This document shows positions 1 through 5,659 of a stretch of 7,707 bases of DNA, piece after piece (the stretch's first letter is position 1; each line of letters begins with the position of its first letter). Where the stretch lies: the NCBI GenBank assembly GCA_028683685.1, contig JAQUHH010000104.1:1-7707 (forward strand), given 5' to 3'. Source of the DNA: Bacteroidales bacterium. GTDB taxonomy: Bacteria; Bacteroidota; Bacteroidia; Bacteroidales; WCHB1-69. Position numbers and translations under genes: made by a program. Below the pieces are notes generated by a model. It was not told the DNA's origin. It made no database searches and saw only the letters and a list, made by a program, of their open reading frames with translations.

Positions 1-81
1 AAAGTAACGGGTTATCTCTTCAGGAAATAACTGTTGAATAAGTTTTGTGTCTATTGTTTCGATAATGATTTTCTTGCAAAA
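1..81 (-). pseudogene. Partial open frame at window edge, possibly the N-terminus of an IS-associated (ISAon1-like) protein
   Basis: Read on the minus strand from a TAA just upstream, 27 codons stay open to the window edge and include the segment TKLIQQLFPEEITRYF. That style (KLIQQLxPEE...YF) recalls the short N-region protein found with ISAon1-type transposases in Bacteroidota; this is recalled resemblance, not a database hit. The frame has no ATG, GTG or TTG between the stop and the edge, so it would need an unusual start (ATC or ATT at about 63-69) or it is a decayed or start-mutated copy. The adjoining non-coding stretch at about 94-128, with G-rich runs on the minus strand, could be the end of such an element, but the other end is outside the window. 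It could also be a chance frame. Confidence 0.3.
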
Positions 82-306
82 TTAACATTTTAATCCAAAC
101 CACTCCCCCTACTTTTTAATGTGACCCCATTTTAGGATTCCTTTTTTGTAAGCGAAATATGGGATTTGTCAGCAACACAAAATCTTATATGGGAACTGGA
201 TTTTAAAATAAAAACGTGAAAACTCACACAAATTAAACTTGCAGATAAAGTGAAAACAGAAACAAAAGTAAATGCTTTTATGATAGATGGGACCGTTCCA
301 TTCAGC

Positions 307-341
307 AAACTGCCCTGTAAACAACGCTTACAGGGCAGTTT
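307..341. terminator. Perfect 14-bp hairpin, probable transcription terminator
   Basis: The arms AAACTGCCCTGTAA (307-320) and TTACAGGGCAGTTT (328-341) are perfectly complementary around a 7-nt loop. The stem has A's at its outer left base and T's at its outer right base, so it could work in both directions, although the T tracts are short (four T's on the plus strand, three on the minus). It lies about 50 nt past the stop codon of the minus-strand lipoprotein gene ending at 394, the expected place for its terminator. It also separates that gene from whatever lies to the left. The rest of 82-306 shows no gene that I can support. Confidence 0.7.
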
Positions 342-393
342 TATGGGCAATAAATTAGTTTGTAAAAAAAATCACAGCATAATTCTGAGAAAC

Positions 394-993
394 TTATTTT
401 GTCTCAAAAGTGATTTCAATTTCAGCCGTATCTGTATTTCCGGAATAAGTATTTGTAACTTTTTGGTACCAAACCATTTTTTTATTCCTTAATTCTTTAA
501 GGTCGTATACCTCATCTACATAGTTTCCAGTCCACGTATTTGTGGTGGCTGGTGATGTTGATGATTGAGTTGTTGATGATAGTTCGCTATATGTTATTTG
601 AGAATTCTTTTTTAAATCTCCAACACCCGATGTAAAATTCCAAGTACCTGCACTTGTGTAAATGTCACCGTCTTGTGTTTGCGTGAATTTATATTTTCCG
701 TCTTTTTCAAAAGTCCATTGCCAAGACAAGGTTCCTATTGAGCTAGATGGCGTGCCGTCATCTGTATCGGTTGCTGTGTACGTTGAGCCATCGCCTGTCA
801 AAACATAACTGGTATTACTGGATGACGAGGAAGAAGTAGATGAATATTTAATATTAGTCATCTTCCATTCACCTACAACCCTTGCTTTTCTCGAACGTAA
901 AGAAAGAGCTGGATCGTCTTCACCTTTTTTGCAAGCACTAAAAGTTGTCGCAAGAACCGCCAATGCGAGTAGAATTATTTTGTAATTTTTCAT
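394..993 (-). CDS. Lipocalin-like lipoprotein, downstream copy of a tandem pair
   Basis: This 199-aa protein has a lipoprotein signal peptide: MKNYK, a hydrophobic stretch to residue 17, then FSA-C with the lipid-accepting cysteine at 21. The mature protein begins CKKGEDDPAL; acidic residues this close to the cysteine resemble the lipoprotein export signals described in Bacteroidota, so surface exposure is plausible (inference). The body is beta-rich: GEWKM at 41-45, TGDGSTYT at 66-73, GTLSWQWTFEKDGKY at 87-101, AGTWNF at 115-120 and DLKELRNKKMVWYQ at 164-177. The Trp/Gly spacing and terminal 'KELRNKKM' strand fit Bacteroidota lipocalin-like lipoproteins, which usually have no known ligand. 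Residues 51-60 are a serine-rich loop. The ATG at 993 is preceded by an A-rich leader without Shine-Dalgarno, usual in this phylum. It lies 118 nt downstream of its paralogue on the same strand, and a hairpin follows the stop. Family assignment is moderate; the lipoprotein call is strong. Confidence 0.85.
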   Translation of the reverse strand: MKNYKIILLALAVLATTFSACKKGEDDPALSLRSRKARVVGEWKMTNIKYSSTSSSSSSNTSYVLTGDGSTYTATDTDDGTPSSSIGTLSWQWTFEKDGKYKFTQTQDGDIYTSAGTWNFTSGVGDLKKNSQITYSELSSTTQSSTSPATTNTWTGNYVDEVYDLKELRNKKMVWYQKVTNTYSGNTDTAEIEITFETK

Positions 994-1111
994 TTTGTTT
1001 TAATTTTAATTTTTAAAAATGTTCAATGTTTTATTGCTGCGTAAAAAATCTGAACCCTTATTGTCAATCGAATCATTGTCTACGAATACAATCAGGGAAC
1101 AAACCAAAAAA

Positions 1112-1711
1112 CTATTTTGCTTCAAGAGTGATTTCCATTTCAGAAGAGTAAGAAGACCCAGAAGAAACAGAAGTGGTTTTTTGGTACCAAACCATTTTTT
1201 TATTTCTTAACTCTTTAAGGTCAAAGACGTTGTCTATATAGTTTCCAGTCCATGTTTCTGAAGTAGCAGGCAGTGTTGGTGGTTGTGATGTTGATGATTG
1301 CTCATAATATGTTATCTGAGACTTATCTTTTAAATCACCAATACCAGCGGTAAAATTCCAAGTACCCGCACTTGAGTTAATGTTTCCGTCTTCTGTTCGA
1401 GTGTATTTGTATTTTCCATCCTTTTCGAAAGTCCATTGCCAAGACAAAGTTCCTACTGTGGTAGATGGGGTGCCCATAGTTGTCATAGTCCGTGTGTAAG
1501 TTGAGCCGTCACCAGTCATAATATTTGTAGAATTGTATAGATCCGACGAAAAAGTATTTGTACTTTTAATGTTAGTCATTTTCCATTCACCTGCAACCCT
1601 TGCTTTTCTCGAACGCAAAGAAAGAGCTGGGTCATCTTCCCCTTTTTTGCAAGCACTAAAAGTGGTCGCAAAAACTGCCAACAATAGTAATATTATTTTG
1701 TAATTTTTCAT
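1112..1711 (-). CDS. Lipocalin-like lipoprotein, upstream copy of a tandem pair
   Basis: This 199-aa protein is a paralogue of the gene at 394-993, the same length and alignable without gaps: I count 144 of 199 identical residues. The signal peptide (MKNYK, hydrophobic core, FSA-C21), the mature N-terminus CKKGEDDPALSLRSRKAR, GEWKMTNIK, the GTLSWQWTFEKDGKY strand pair, AGTWNF and DLKELRNKKMVWYQK are conserved. Differences cluster at residues 50-86 and 181-190, which look like exposed loops. The role is unknown; the fold is probably a small lipocalin-like barrel anchored by lipid in the outer membrane. The ATG at 1711 sits behind an A/T-rich leader. No exact TAnnTTTG box was found in the 234 nt upstream. 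No convincing terminator lies between the two copies, so they may be co-transcribed with this gene first. Confidence 0.85.
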   Translation of the reverse strand: MKNYKIILLLLAVFATTFSACKKGEDDPALSLRSRKARVAGEWKMTNIKSTNTFSSDLYNSTNIMTGDGSTYTRTMTTMGTPSTTVGTLSWQWTFEKDGKYKYTRTEDGNINSSAGTWNFTAGIGDLKDKSQITYYEQSSTSQPPTLPATSETWTGNYIDNVFDLKELRNKKMVWYQKTTSVSSGSSYSSEMEITLEAK

Positions 1712-1870
1712 TTGATTTAAATATTAAGTTTGATTTAAAATTATCTAATTTTTGATTATTGCACATAAATTCATTTGAGCTGTGGTGGCTCTCGCGATTG
1801 CCGTAAAATTATTTGTCTTTTCATTGCTAAATCTTTATTTGTGAAAAACCATTAAGAGCTAATGTAGATT

Positions 1871-1907
1871 TGTGCTTGGGCACATGTCCTGAAATCTGAT
1901 TTTCAGG
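1871..1907. other. Two small adjacent hairpins between lipoprotein genes
   Basis: TGTGC-TTGG-GCACA (1871-1884) and CCTGAAA-TCTGAT-TTTCAGG (1888-1907) form stems of 5 and 7 bp only 3 nt apart. They lie about 40 nt past the stop of the minus-strand gene at 1946-2458. Neither has a T tract on the minus strand, so a termination role is only possible, not shown. The remainder of 1712-1945 holds no gene I can support and no clear promoter box. Confidence 0.3.
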
Positions 1908-1945
1908 CTATTAAAAATTGGTTATAATTAATTTGCAAATGCCAT

Positions 1946-2458
1946 TTAATTGATTTCGTTGTAACATTCTAAAGCGTTTTTTTCACATCCTTCTTCATCC
2001 GAATCTGCTTGATGATAAGAAGAGTAATTAGCTTCACATTTGCTCAGATAGCACTCTATAAGTTTTGTTTTGTTTTCCCCTATACTGGATAGCTCTTCCA
2101 CCCCTTCCATGTCTGCTCTGAATTTTTGCTTATCAGATTCTGACCATTTTCCTTTAACACTTCCATTTGACAACACTTCATCATAGCATTCCGAAGCATT
2201 TTTTTCACATCCTTTTTCATCCATATTTGCTTCAGCGTATGAAGAATAGTTAGCTTCACATTTGCTCAGATAACACTCAATCCATTTTGTTTTATTTTCT
2301 CCAAAACTTGACAGCTCTTCAATCTCTTCCATGTCTTTTCGGAAACTTTGCTTGTCAGATTCTGACCATTTCCCTTTAACACTTCCATTACAGCTAATTA
2401 ATATTAAGGAGGTAAAAAAAACAATTACAAGTATTAAAATCGGATTTCTTTTTTTCAT
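1946..2458 (-). CDS. Small lipoprotein made of two tandem four-cysteine repeats
   Basis: This 170-aa protein starts MKKRNP, followed by a hydrophobic stretch and the lipobox LIS-C with cysteine 23. An upstream in-frame ATG at 2551 would add 31 residues (VKPFLRTSFK...) and bury the signal peptide. I therefore choose the ATG at 2458, which has an A-rich leader (AAAAACAACAAA). From residue 24 the protein is a direct repeat: residues 24-97 and 98-170, period 74, with 58 of 73 aligned residues identical. Each unit runs NGSVKGKWSESDKQ, then ELSS-GENKTK, ECYLSKCEANYSSY, and GCEKNA-ECY. Its four cysteines (62, 67, 84, 91; repeated at 136, 141, 158, 165) have the spacing C-x4-C-x16-C-x6-C and could form two disulfides per unit after export. 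The units look mostly helical and acidic. I recall similar single-unit hypothetical proteins in flavobacteria but no assigned function. A duplicated promoter-like region lies upstream. Confidence 0.8.
   Translation of the reverse strand: MKKRNPILILVIVFFTSLILISCNGSVKGKWSESDKQSFRKDMEEIEELSSFGENKTKWIECYLSKCEANYSSYAEANMDEKGCEKNASECYDEVLSNGSVKGKWSESDKQKFRADMEGVEELSSIGENKTKLIECYLSKCEANYSSYHQADSDEEGCEKNALECYNEIN
1949..2389 (-). repeat. Internal 222-bp direct repeat within the four-cysteine lipoprotein gene
   Basis: Unit 1 spans 2168-2389 and unit 2 spans 1949-2167. Both begin at the codons for Asn-Gly-Ser-Val and keep frame through all 73-74 codons. The second unit runs straight to the stop codon, so the duplication covers the entire mature domain. 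The DNA is highly similar, for example TTAGCTTCACATTTGCTCAG in both, which suggests a fairly recent event. Confidence 0.9.
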
Positions 2459-2546
2459 TTTGTTGTTTTTAATGTTAATTAATGAATCTTTAAAGCTAGT
2501 TCTTAAGAAAGGTTTTACGACTTTTACACATCTAAATTCATATGTA

Positions 2547-2775
2547 TTCACGGTTCATACTTAAAGCATGTATTATTTTCCAAAAATATAATATTAATTC
2601 AATATAATACTAAATTAGGATGTATTTTTAATAAAAAACATACCCCAAGAAACAATTTATAAAATGTTAAAACCAAATTGCAATTAACTAATTTCACAGT
2701 TTATACTTAAATGTTTTGTTTTTTTTCAAAAATACAACATTAATTCAATATAAAACCAAATAAAAATTTATTTTT
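2547..2775. repeat. Imperfect direct duplication of an ~83-bp AT-rich segment upstream of the four-cysteine lipoprotein
   Basis: Positions 2547-2629 align without gaps to 2693-2775 at an offset of 146 bp, with about 66 of 83 positions matching. The best core is ATTAATTCAATATAA (2593-2607 and 2739-2753), with CAAAAATA about 10 bp before it. The 63 nt between the copies are unrelated AT-rich sequence. Together with 2459-2546, this fills the 347-nt spacer between the ruvC stop and the lipoprotein start; I see no gene in it. Confidence 0.75.
2727..2759 (-). promoter_or_regulatory. Candidate flavobacterial promoter in the distal repeat copy
   Basis: On the minus strand TATTTTTG (2734-2727) matches the Bacteroidota -7 box TAnnTTTG, and TTG (2759-2757) lies 22 nt upstream, within the 17-23 nt reported for Flavobacterium. 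It would drive the lipoprotein at 1946-2458 with a leader of about 265 nt. The equivalent -7 box is present in the proximal copy (2588-2581), but there the -33 TTG has become TTA, so only this copy is complete. Confidence 0.4.
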
Positions 2776-2805
2776 TTGACAAAGATTTTAAAAACTAGAC
2801 ATTCC

Positions 2806-3357
2806 TTATTTTTTCGCAATTCTTCCTGGGTTTTCGGCCAAGAATTTACCCCATCCCGAATATTTTTCACCAGTATCAACAATATCTTTTTGGAGATAAT
2901 GACAAATCGCTACAGCCAAGGCATCCGTGGCATCAAAATACTTTGTGGATTCTGGGATTTGCACCATTCGAGCCACCATTGCCGCAACTTGTTCTTTGGA
3001 AGCCGAACCGCTACCCGTTATGGATTGTTTAATTTTTCGAGGCAAATATTCTTGTACGGGTATAGAACGATGAAAAGCAGCTGCCATACCAACCCCCTGA
3101 GCTCTTCCTAGTTTCAGTGCAGATTGAATATTTTTGCCAACAAAAGGAGCTTCGATGGCTAAAAAATCGGGGTGATACGAATCAATAATTCTAAGCGTAG
3201 TTTCAAATATTTTATTTAATTTTAGGCTCTGATTACCTAACTTATCCAATTTGAGAACATCCATTACCACCAGTTCAATTTTCGTCTTTGTCGTAAGGAT
3301 TACGCTGTATCCCATAATATTTGTTCCCGGATCGATGCCCAAAATTATTTTTTCCAC
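2806..3357 (-). CDS. ruvC: Crossover junction endodeoxyribonuclease RuvC
   Basis: RuvC is the Holliday-junction resolvase that, as a dimer guided by RuvAB, makes paired nicks with Mg2+ during recombinational repair in the cytoplasm. The 183-aa protein has all four acidic catalytic residues in their family contexts: D9 in GIDPGT, E69 in AIEAPF, and D142 and D145 in DATDALAVA. The basic region PRKIKQSITGSGSASKEQV (106-124) and the helix GKNIQSALKLGRAQG (74-88) are also typical. The C-terminus W169-x2-F-x3-NP-x-R follows the Bacteroidota form, slightly longer than in E. coli. The start is GTG at 3357: an in-frame TAA lies three codons upstream, so no earlier start exists. The neighbouring plus-strand gene begins only 17 nt away, so the promoter must lie inside that gene. 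No terminator is evident after the stop. ruvA and ruvB are not in the window, as is common in this phylum. Confidence 0.97.
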   Translation of the reverse strand: MEKIILGIDPGTNIMGYSVILTTKTKIELVVMDVLKLDKLGNQSLKLNKIFETTLRIIDSYHPDFLAIEAPFVGKNIQSALKLGRAQGVGMAAAFHRSIPVQEYLPRKIKQSITGSGSASKEQVAAMVARMVQIPESTKYFDATDALAVAICHYLQKDIVDTGEKYSGWGKFLAENPGRIAKK

Positions 3358-3374
3358 AAGTTCTTTTTAAATAA

Positions 3375-4376
3375 ATGAAACGCACTGCAAAAATATCAAA
3401 ATATCTCAACATTGCATTCAATATGTGTATACTTATTATCAGCGTTCTATACATTTTGAATGCTTTTGAAAACAAAAAACTGGATTTTACAGAACTATTT
3501 GACACCATCTCAAACTTTTCTCCCAGTCTGATATGGCTGGTTTTGAGTGTACTTTTAATATTTATGTTGTTAAATTGGACTCTCGAAACCATGAAGTGGA
3601 AGTTATTGGTTTCGCCCATTTATCAAATATCTTTCATTTCGGCTTTTAAATCAGTTTTATTGGGTGTTTTCACCGGACTGTTTATGCCCAATAGGACGGG
3701 CGAATGGATTGGACGAATTTTCTCAGTACCCAATGCCCAAAAAGGAGCCTTGTTCGTACACACCATGATTGGAAATATGGCTCAATTGCTGGTAACGCTA
3801 ATAATGGGTACAGTAGCCATTTTCTATTTCTCAGATTTGAGAACTTTATTGCTGGAACAATTTTCAAAAATAAATAAGATTTTGGGTTTACAAATCAGCT
3901 GGTGGCTCATTTTAGTTATATTGTTTTCCATTTTAGTAATCTTTTTGGTGCTTTTTTTAAACAAAAAGACAAAAAGTATAAAAAGGAGTTTTATCCATTT
4001 GAAAAATATTCCTTTGAAAAGCTATTTTAACATTTTTGGAATCAGTGCACTCAGATATGGGGTTTTTACGATACAATATTTGATTCTTTTTTATGCTTTT
4101 ACGATAAATATTCCGCTTCTGGATTTATTTTTGTTGATATCGCTCTATTTTATGATTTTGGCGATTATTCCTTCGGTTGTTTTTACAGAAGTTGGCATTC
4201 GTGGCAGTGTTTCTCTTTTCATTTTTGGGCTTTATGGCAGTTTAAACCACATGGACGCTTCCTTAATGAATACTAAAGTTATTTTCGTCATGCTTATTGT
4301 TTGGCTGATTAATATAATTTTGCCTGCAGTTGCTGGAAGTATATTTTTGTATCGTTTAAAAGTTTTTGGAAAATGA
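3375..4376 (+). CDS. Polytopic membrane protein, LPG-synthase-TM / flippase-like family
   Basis: This 333-aa integral inner-membrane protein has about eight hydrophobic segments, near residues 12-30, 52-68, 90-104, 131-152, 174-196, 224-244, 247-268 and 301-325. The family is the lysylphosphatidylglycerol-synthase transmembrane region (Pfam LPG_synthase_TM; 'flippase-like domain'). Diagnostic segments are PNRTGEWIGR (105-114), HTMIGNMAQL (129-138) and SVVFTEVGIRGS (267-278). It lacks the C-terminal catalytic (FPG/GNAT-like) domain of true MprF, so it is not an aminoacyl-phospholipid synthase. Members of this length are usually annotated only by the domain and often lie beside glycosyltransferases. 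The next gene overlaps by ATGA, so the two are translationally coupled and probably act together on a lipid-linked or exported sugar (inference). The start ATG at 3375 follows an in-frame-stop-rich A/T leader and leaves 17 nt to divergent ruvC. Confidence 0.88.
   Translation: MKRTAKISKYLNIAFNMCILIISVLYILNAFENKKLDFTELFDTISNFSPSLIWLVLSVLLIFMLLNWTLETMKWKLLVSPIYQISFISAFKSVLLGVFTGLFMPNRTGEWIGRIFSVPNAQKGALFVHTMIGNMAQLLVTLIMGTVAIFYFSDLRTLLLEQFSKINKILGLQISWWLILVILFSILVIFLVLFLNKKTKSIKRSFIHLKNIPLKSYFNIFGISALRYGVFTIQYLILFYAFTINIPLLDLFLLISLYFMILAIIPSVVFTEVGIRGSVSLFIFGLYGSLNHMDASLMNTKVIFVMLIVWLINIILPAVAGSIFLYRLKVFGK
3388..3421 (-). promoter_or_regulatory. Candidate ruvC promoter inside the divergent gene
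   Basis: On the minus strand TTG (3421-3419), a 23-nt spacer and TATTTTTG (3395-3388) match the flavobacterial TTG-N17-23-TAnnTTTG pattern. The -7 box is 30 nt from the ruvC GTG codon. It lies within the first 50 bases of the divergent membrane-protein gene, as the 17-nt spacer requires. In AT-rich DNA such matches arise by chance, so this stays tentative. Confidence 0.4.
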
Positions 4377-5506
4377 TTTACATTGCTCTAATTTCTTTGT
4401 TTCTTTTGATGAACTACATTTTAGTGTATGCAATTTTGTTTTTAAATAGCCCCAAACAGAAGACGCAAAATAGCCATTCAAAATTCAAAAGAATTTCCGT
4501 AGTCATTCCTTTTCGAAACGAAGCTCAGAACATTCCAAATTTGGTTTACTCTCTAAATCTACTTTCTTACTCTTTTGAATTATGGGAAGTAATTTTTGTG
4601 GACGACTCTTCGGAAGATGATTCCAAAAAAATTTTAGAAAAATCATTAAAAGGAGTTCATTTTCAATATCATATTTTAAGTCTTTCTGATAAATTCGGAA
4701 AAAAAGAGGCATTAAAAGCAGGTTTTTCGGTTGCCAAAGGCGAAATAATTATCCAAAGTGATGCCGATTGCCAATTTTCGCCCGAATGGTTGCAAACTCA
4801 TTCCAATGCATTTACTTCCGAAAATATAAAATTAGTATGCGGAGCTGTGATGTTTAATCCGTCCAAAAATATTTTTGAACATCTTCAACAAGCCGAAATA
4901 ATGGCTCTGATGACTACTTCTAAAATGACCATAGAAGCAGGGAAACCACTTATGTGCAATGCGGCCAATATGAGTTTTTGCAAATCTATCTTGCCTTTAG
5001 TATTGGACACCTTTAATCAAACCAAGCATCCTTCGGGCGACGATGTGTTTTTATTACATCAAATAAGTTCAAAATATGGATCGAAAGCAATCGCTTATTT
5101 AACTGAAAAAAAAAGCCTTGTACTCACAAATCCCCTTTCGTCCCTTCACGATTTTTTAATGCAACGCAGTCGCTGGGCTTCCAAAACAAAAACTTATTCT
5201 TCCTTTTTTGCACAATTTTTTGCAGCCCTTGTTTTTTTGGCAAATATGGCTTTTTGTTTTGCTTTCGTTTATCTTATTTTTTTCTGTAAAGAACTCTGTA
5301 TCATTTTTTTAATCGCTATTCTTTCAAAGTTTTTGATCGATATTTTAACGGTTTTGTCATTTCGGAAAACGTATAAAATAAAAAAACCAAAATATCAGTT
5401 TTCAACCTTAATTTTACTGGAACTTTTATATCCCTTTTATCTAATTTCCGTTCTGATTTTTTCAATTCTAAAACCTGCCATTTGGAAAGGAAGAGAGATT
5501 CAATAA
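4373..5506 (+). CDS. Membrane-anchored family 2 glycosyltransferase
   Basis: This 377-aa enzyme has one N-terminal membrane segment (about 2-25), a cytoplasmic GT-A domain (about 40-270) and two to three C-terminal membrane segments (about 280-330 and 343-367). GT2 landmarks are SVVIPFRNEAQN at 42-53, VDDSSED at 76-82, KEALKAGFSVAKGE at 111-124, the metal-binding DAD at 130-132, the acceptor/base-type SGDD at 221-224 and QRSRW at 264-268, which matches the QxxRW signature of processive-type GT2 enzymes. Such enzymes move a sugar from an activated nucleotide donor to a lipid or growing chain at the inner membrane; donor and acceptor cannot be read from sequence. Its ATG overlaps the stop of the upstream flippase-like gene (ATGA, 4373-4376), which shows a two-gene operon. 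No strong terminator was found in the 153 nt after its stop. Confidence 0.92.
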   Translation: MIYIALISLFLLMNYILVYAILFLNSPKQKTQNSHSKFKRISVVIPFRNEAQNIPNLVYSLNLLSYSFELWEVIFVDDSSEDDSKKILEKSLKGVHFQYHILSLSDKFGKKEALKAGFSVAKGEIIIQSDADCQFSPEWLQTHSNAFTSENIKLVCGAVMFNPSKNIFEHLQQAEIMALMTTSKMTIEAGKPLMCNAANMSFCKSILPLVLDTFNQTKHPSGDDVFLLHQISSKYGSKAIAYLTEKKSLVLTNPLSSLHDFLMQRSRWASKTKTYSSFFAQFFAALVFLANMAFCFAFVYLIFFCKELCIIFLIAILSKFLIDILTVLSFRKTYKIKKPKYQFSTLILLELLYPFYLISVLIFSILKPAIWKGREIQ

Positions 5507-5578
5507 TTAGGAAAAAGGGGAAAGTGCCTGACGGACGATTGGCAGATTTTATGAAAAATAAAAGGGGGCATTCGAAAT

Positions 5579-5600
5579 TTTTTCTAACATTTTTCTAACA
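5579..5600 (+). repeat. Two tandem 11-bp repeats upstream of the peroxidase gene
   Basis: TTTTTCTAACA occurs twice head to tail (5579-5589 and 5590-5600), about 60 nt before the peroxidase ATG. An 11-bp period is about one helical turn, so a regulator could contact both copies on one face of the DNA. Just downstream, TATCTTTTG (5617-5625) is one base off the TAnnTTTG -7 spacing, and no TTG lies at the proper distance. A promoter or operator here is a guess. Confidence 0.35.
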
Positions 5601-5659
5601 TATATCAAACAATATATATCTTTTGGGGGTTTATAGAACATAAACTAAAATAAAAAAAA

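Larger units (their letters stand above)
394..1711 (-). repeat. Tandem gene duplication, period about 718 bp
   Basis: The two 600-nt lipoprotein genes are direct repeats whose start codons are 718 bp apart (993 and 1711). DNA similarity is obvious in both the 5' coding ends (for example the shared GCTTTTCTCGAACG and TTTTTGCAAGCACTAAAAGT on the plus strand) and the 3' ends. The intergenic sequences (994-1111 and 1712 onward) are only weakly alike. That fits an older duplication with selection kept on the protein framework. Confidence 0.85.

Noticed and set aside
132..492. Short open frames on both strands near the left hairpin
   Set aside because: Both read through the inverted repeat, one also through the lipoprotein 3' end; they have no recognisable features and are best explained as chance frames.
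1777..1791. Small hairpin GAGC-N7-GCTC upstream of the second lipocalin-like gene as an operator
   Set aside because: A 4-bp stem is too short to stand out from chance and no promoter box adjoins it.
1949..2389. CRISPR array or other short-spacer repeat array
   Set aside because: There are only two long units in coding frame with no spacers, and no cas genes are present; it is a protein-domain duplication.
2459..2551. An N-terminal extension of the four-cysteine lipoprotein from an upstream in-frame ATG
   Set aside because: It would place 31 basic and polar residues before the signal peptide; the internal ATG gives a normal MKK-hydrophobic-LISC start with an A-rich leader.
2776..3111. Open plus-strand frame of 111 codons over the ruvC 3' half
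   Set aside because: It is antisense to conserved RuvC catalytic-motif coding sequence and its translation resembles no known protein.
3275..3619. Open minus-strand frame of 114 codons overlapping ruvC and the membrane-protein gene
   Set aside because: It is antisense to two clear coding regions, has no family features, and shares its codons with conserved motifs read in other frames.
3375..4376. True MprF lysylphosphatidylglycerol synthase
   Set aside because: At 333 aa it contains only the transmembrane half; the C-terminal tRNA-dependent transferase domain is absent, so aminoacyl-lipid synthesis should not be assigned.
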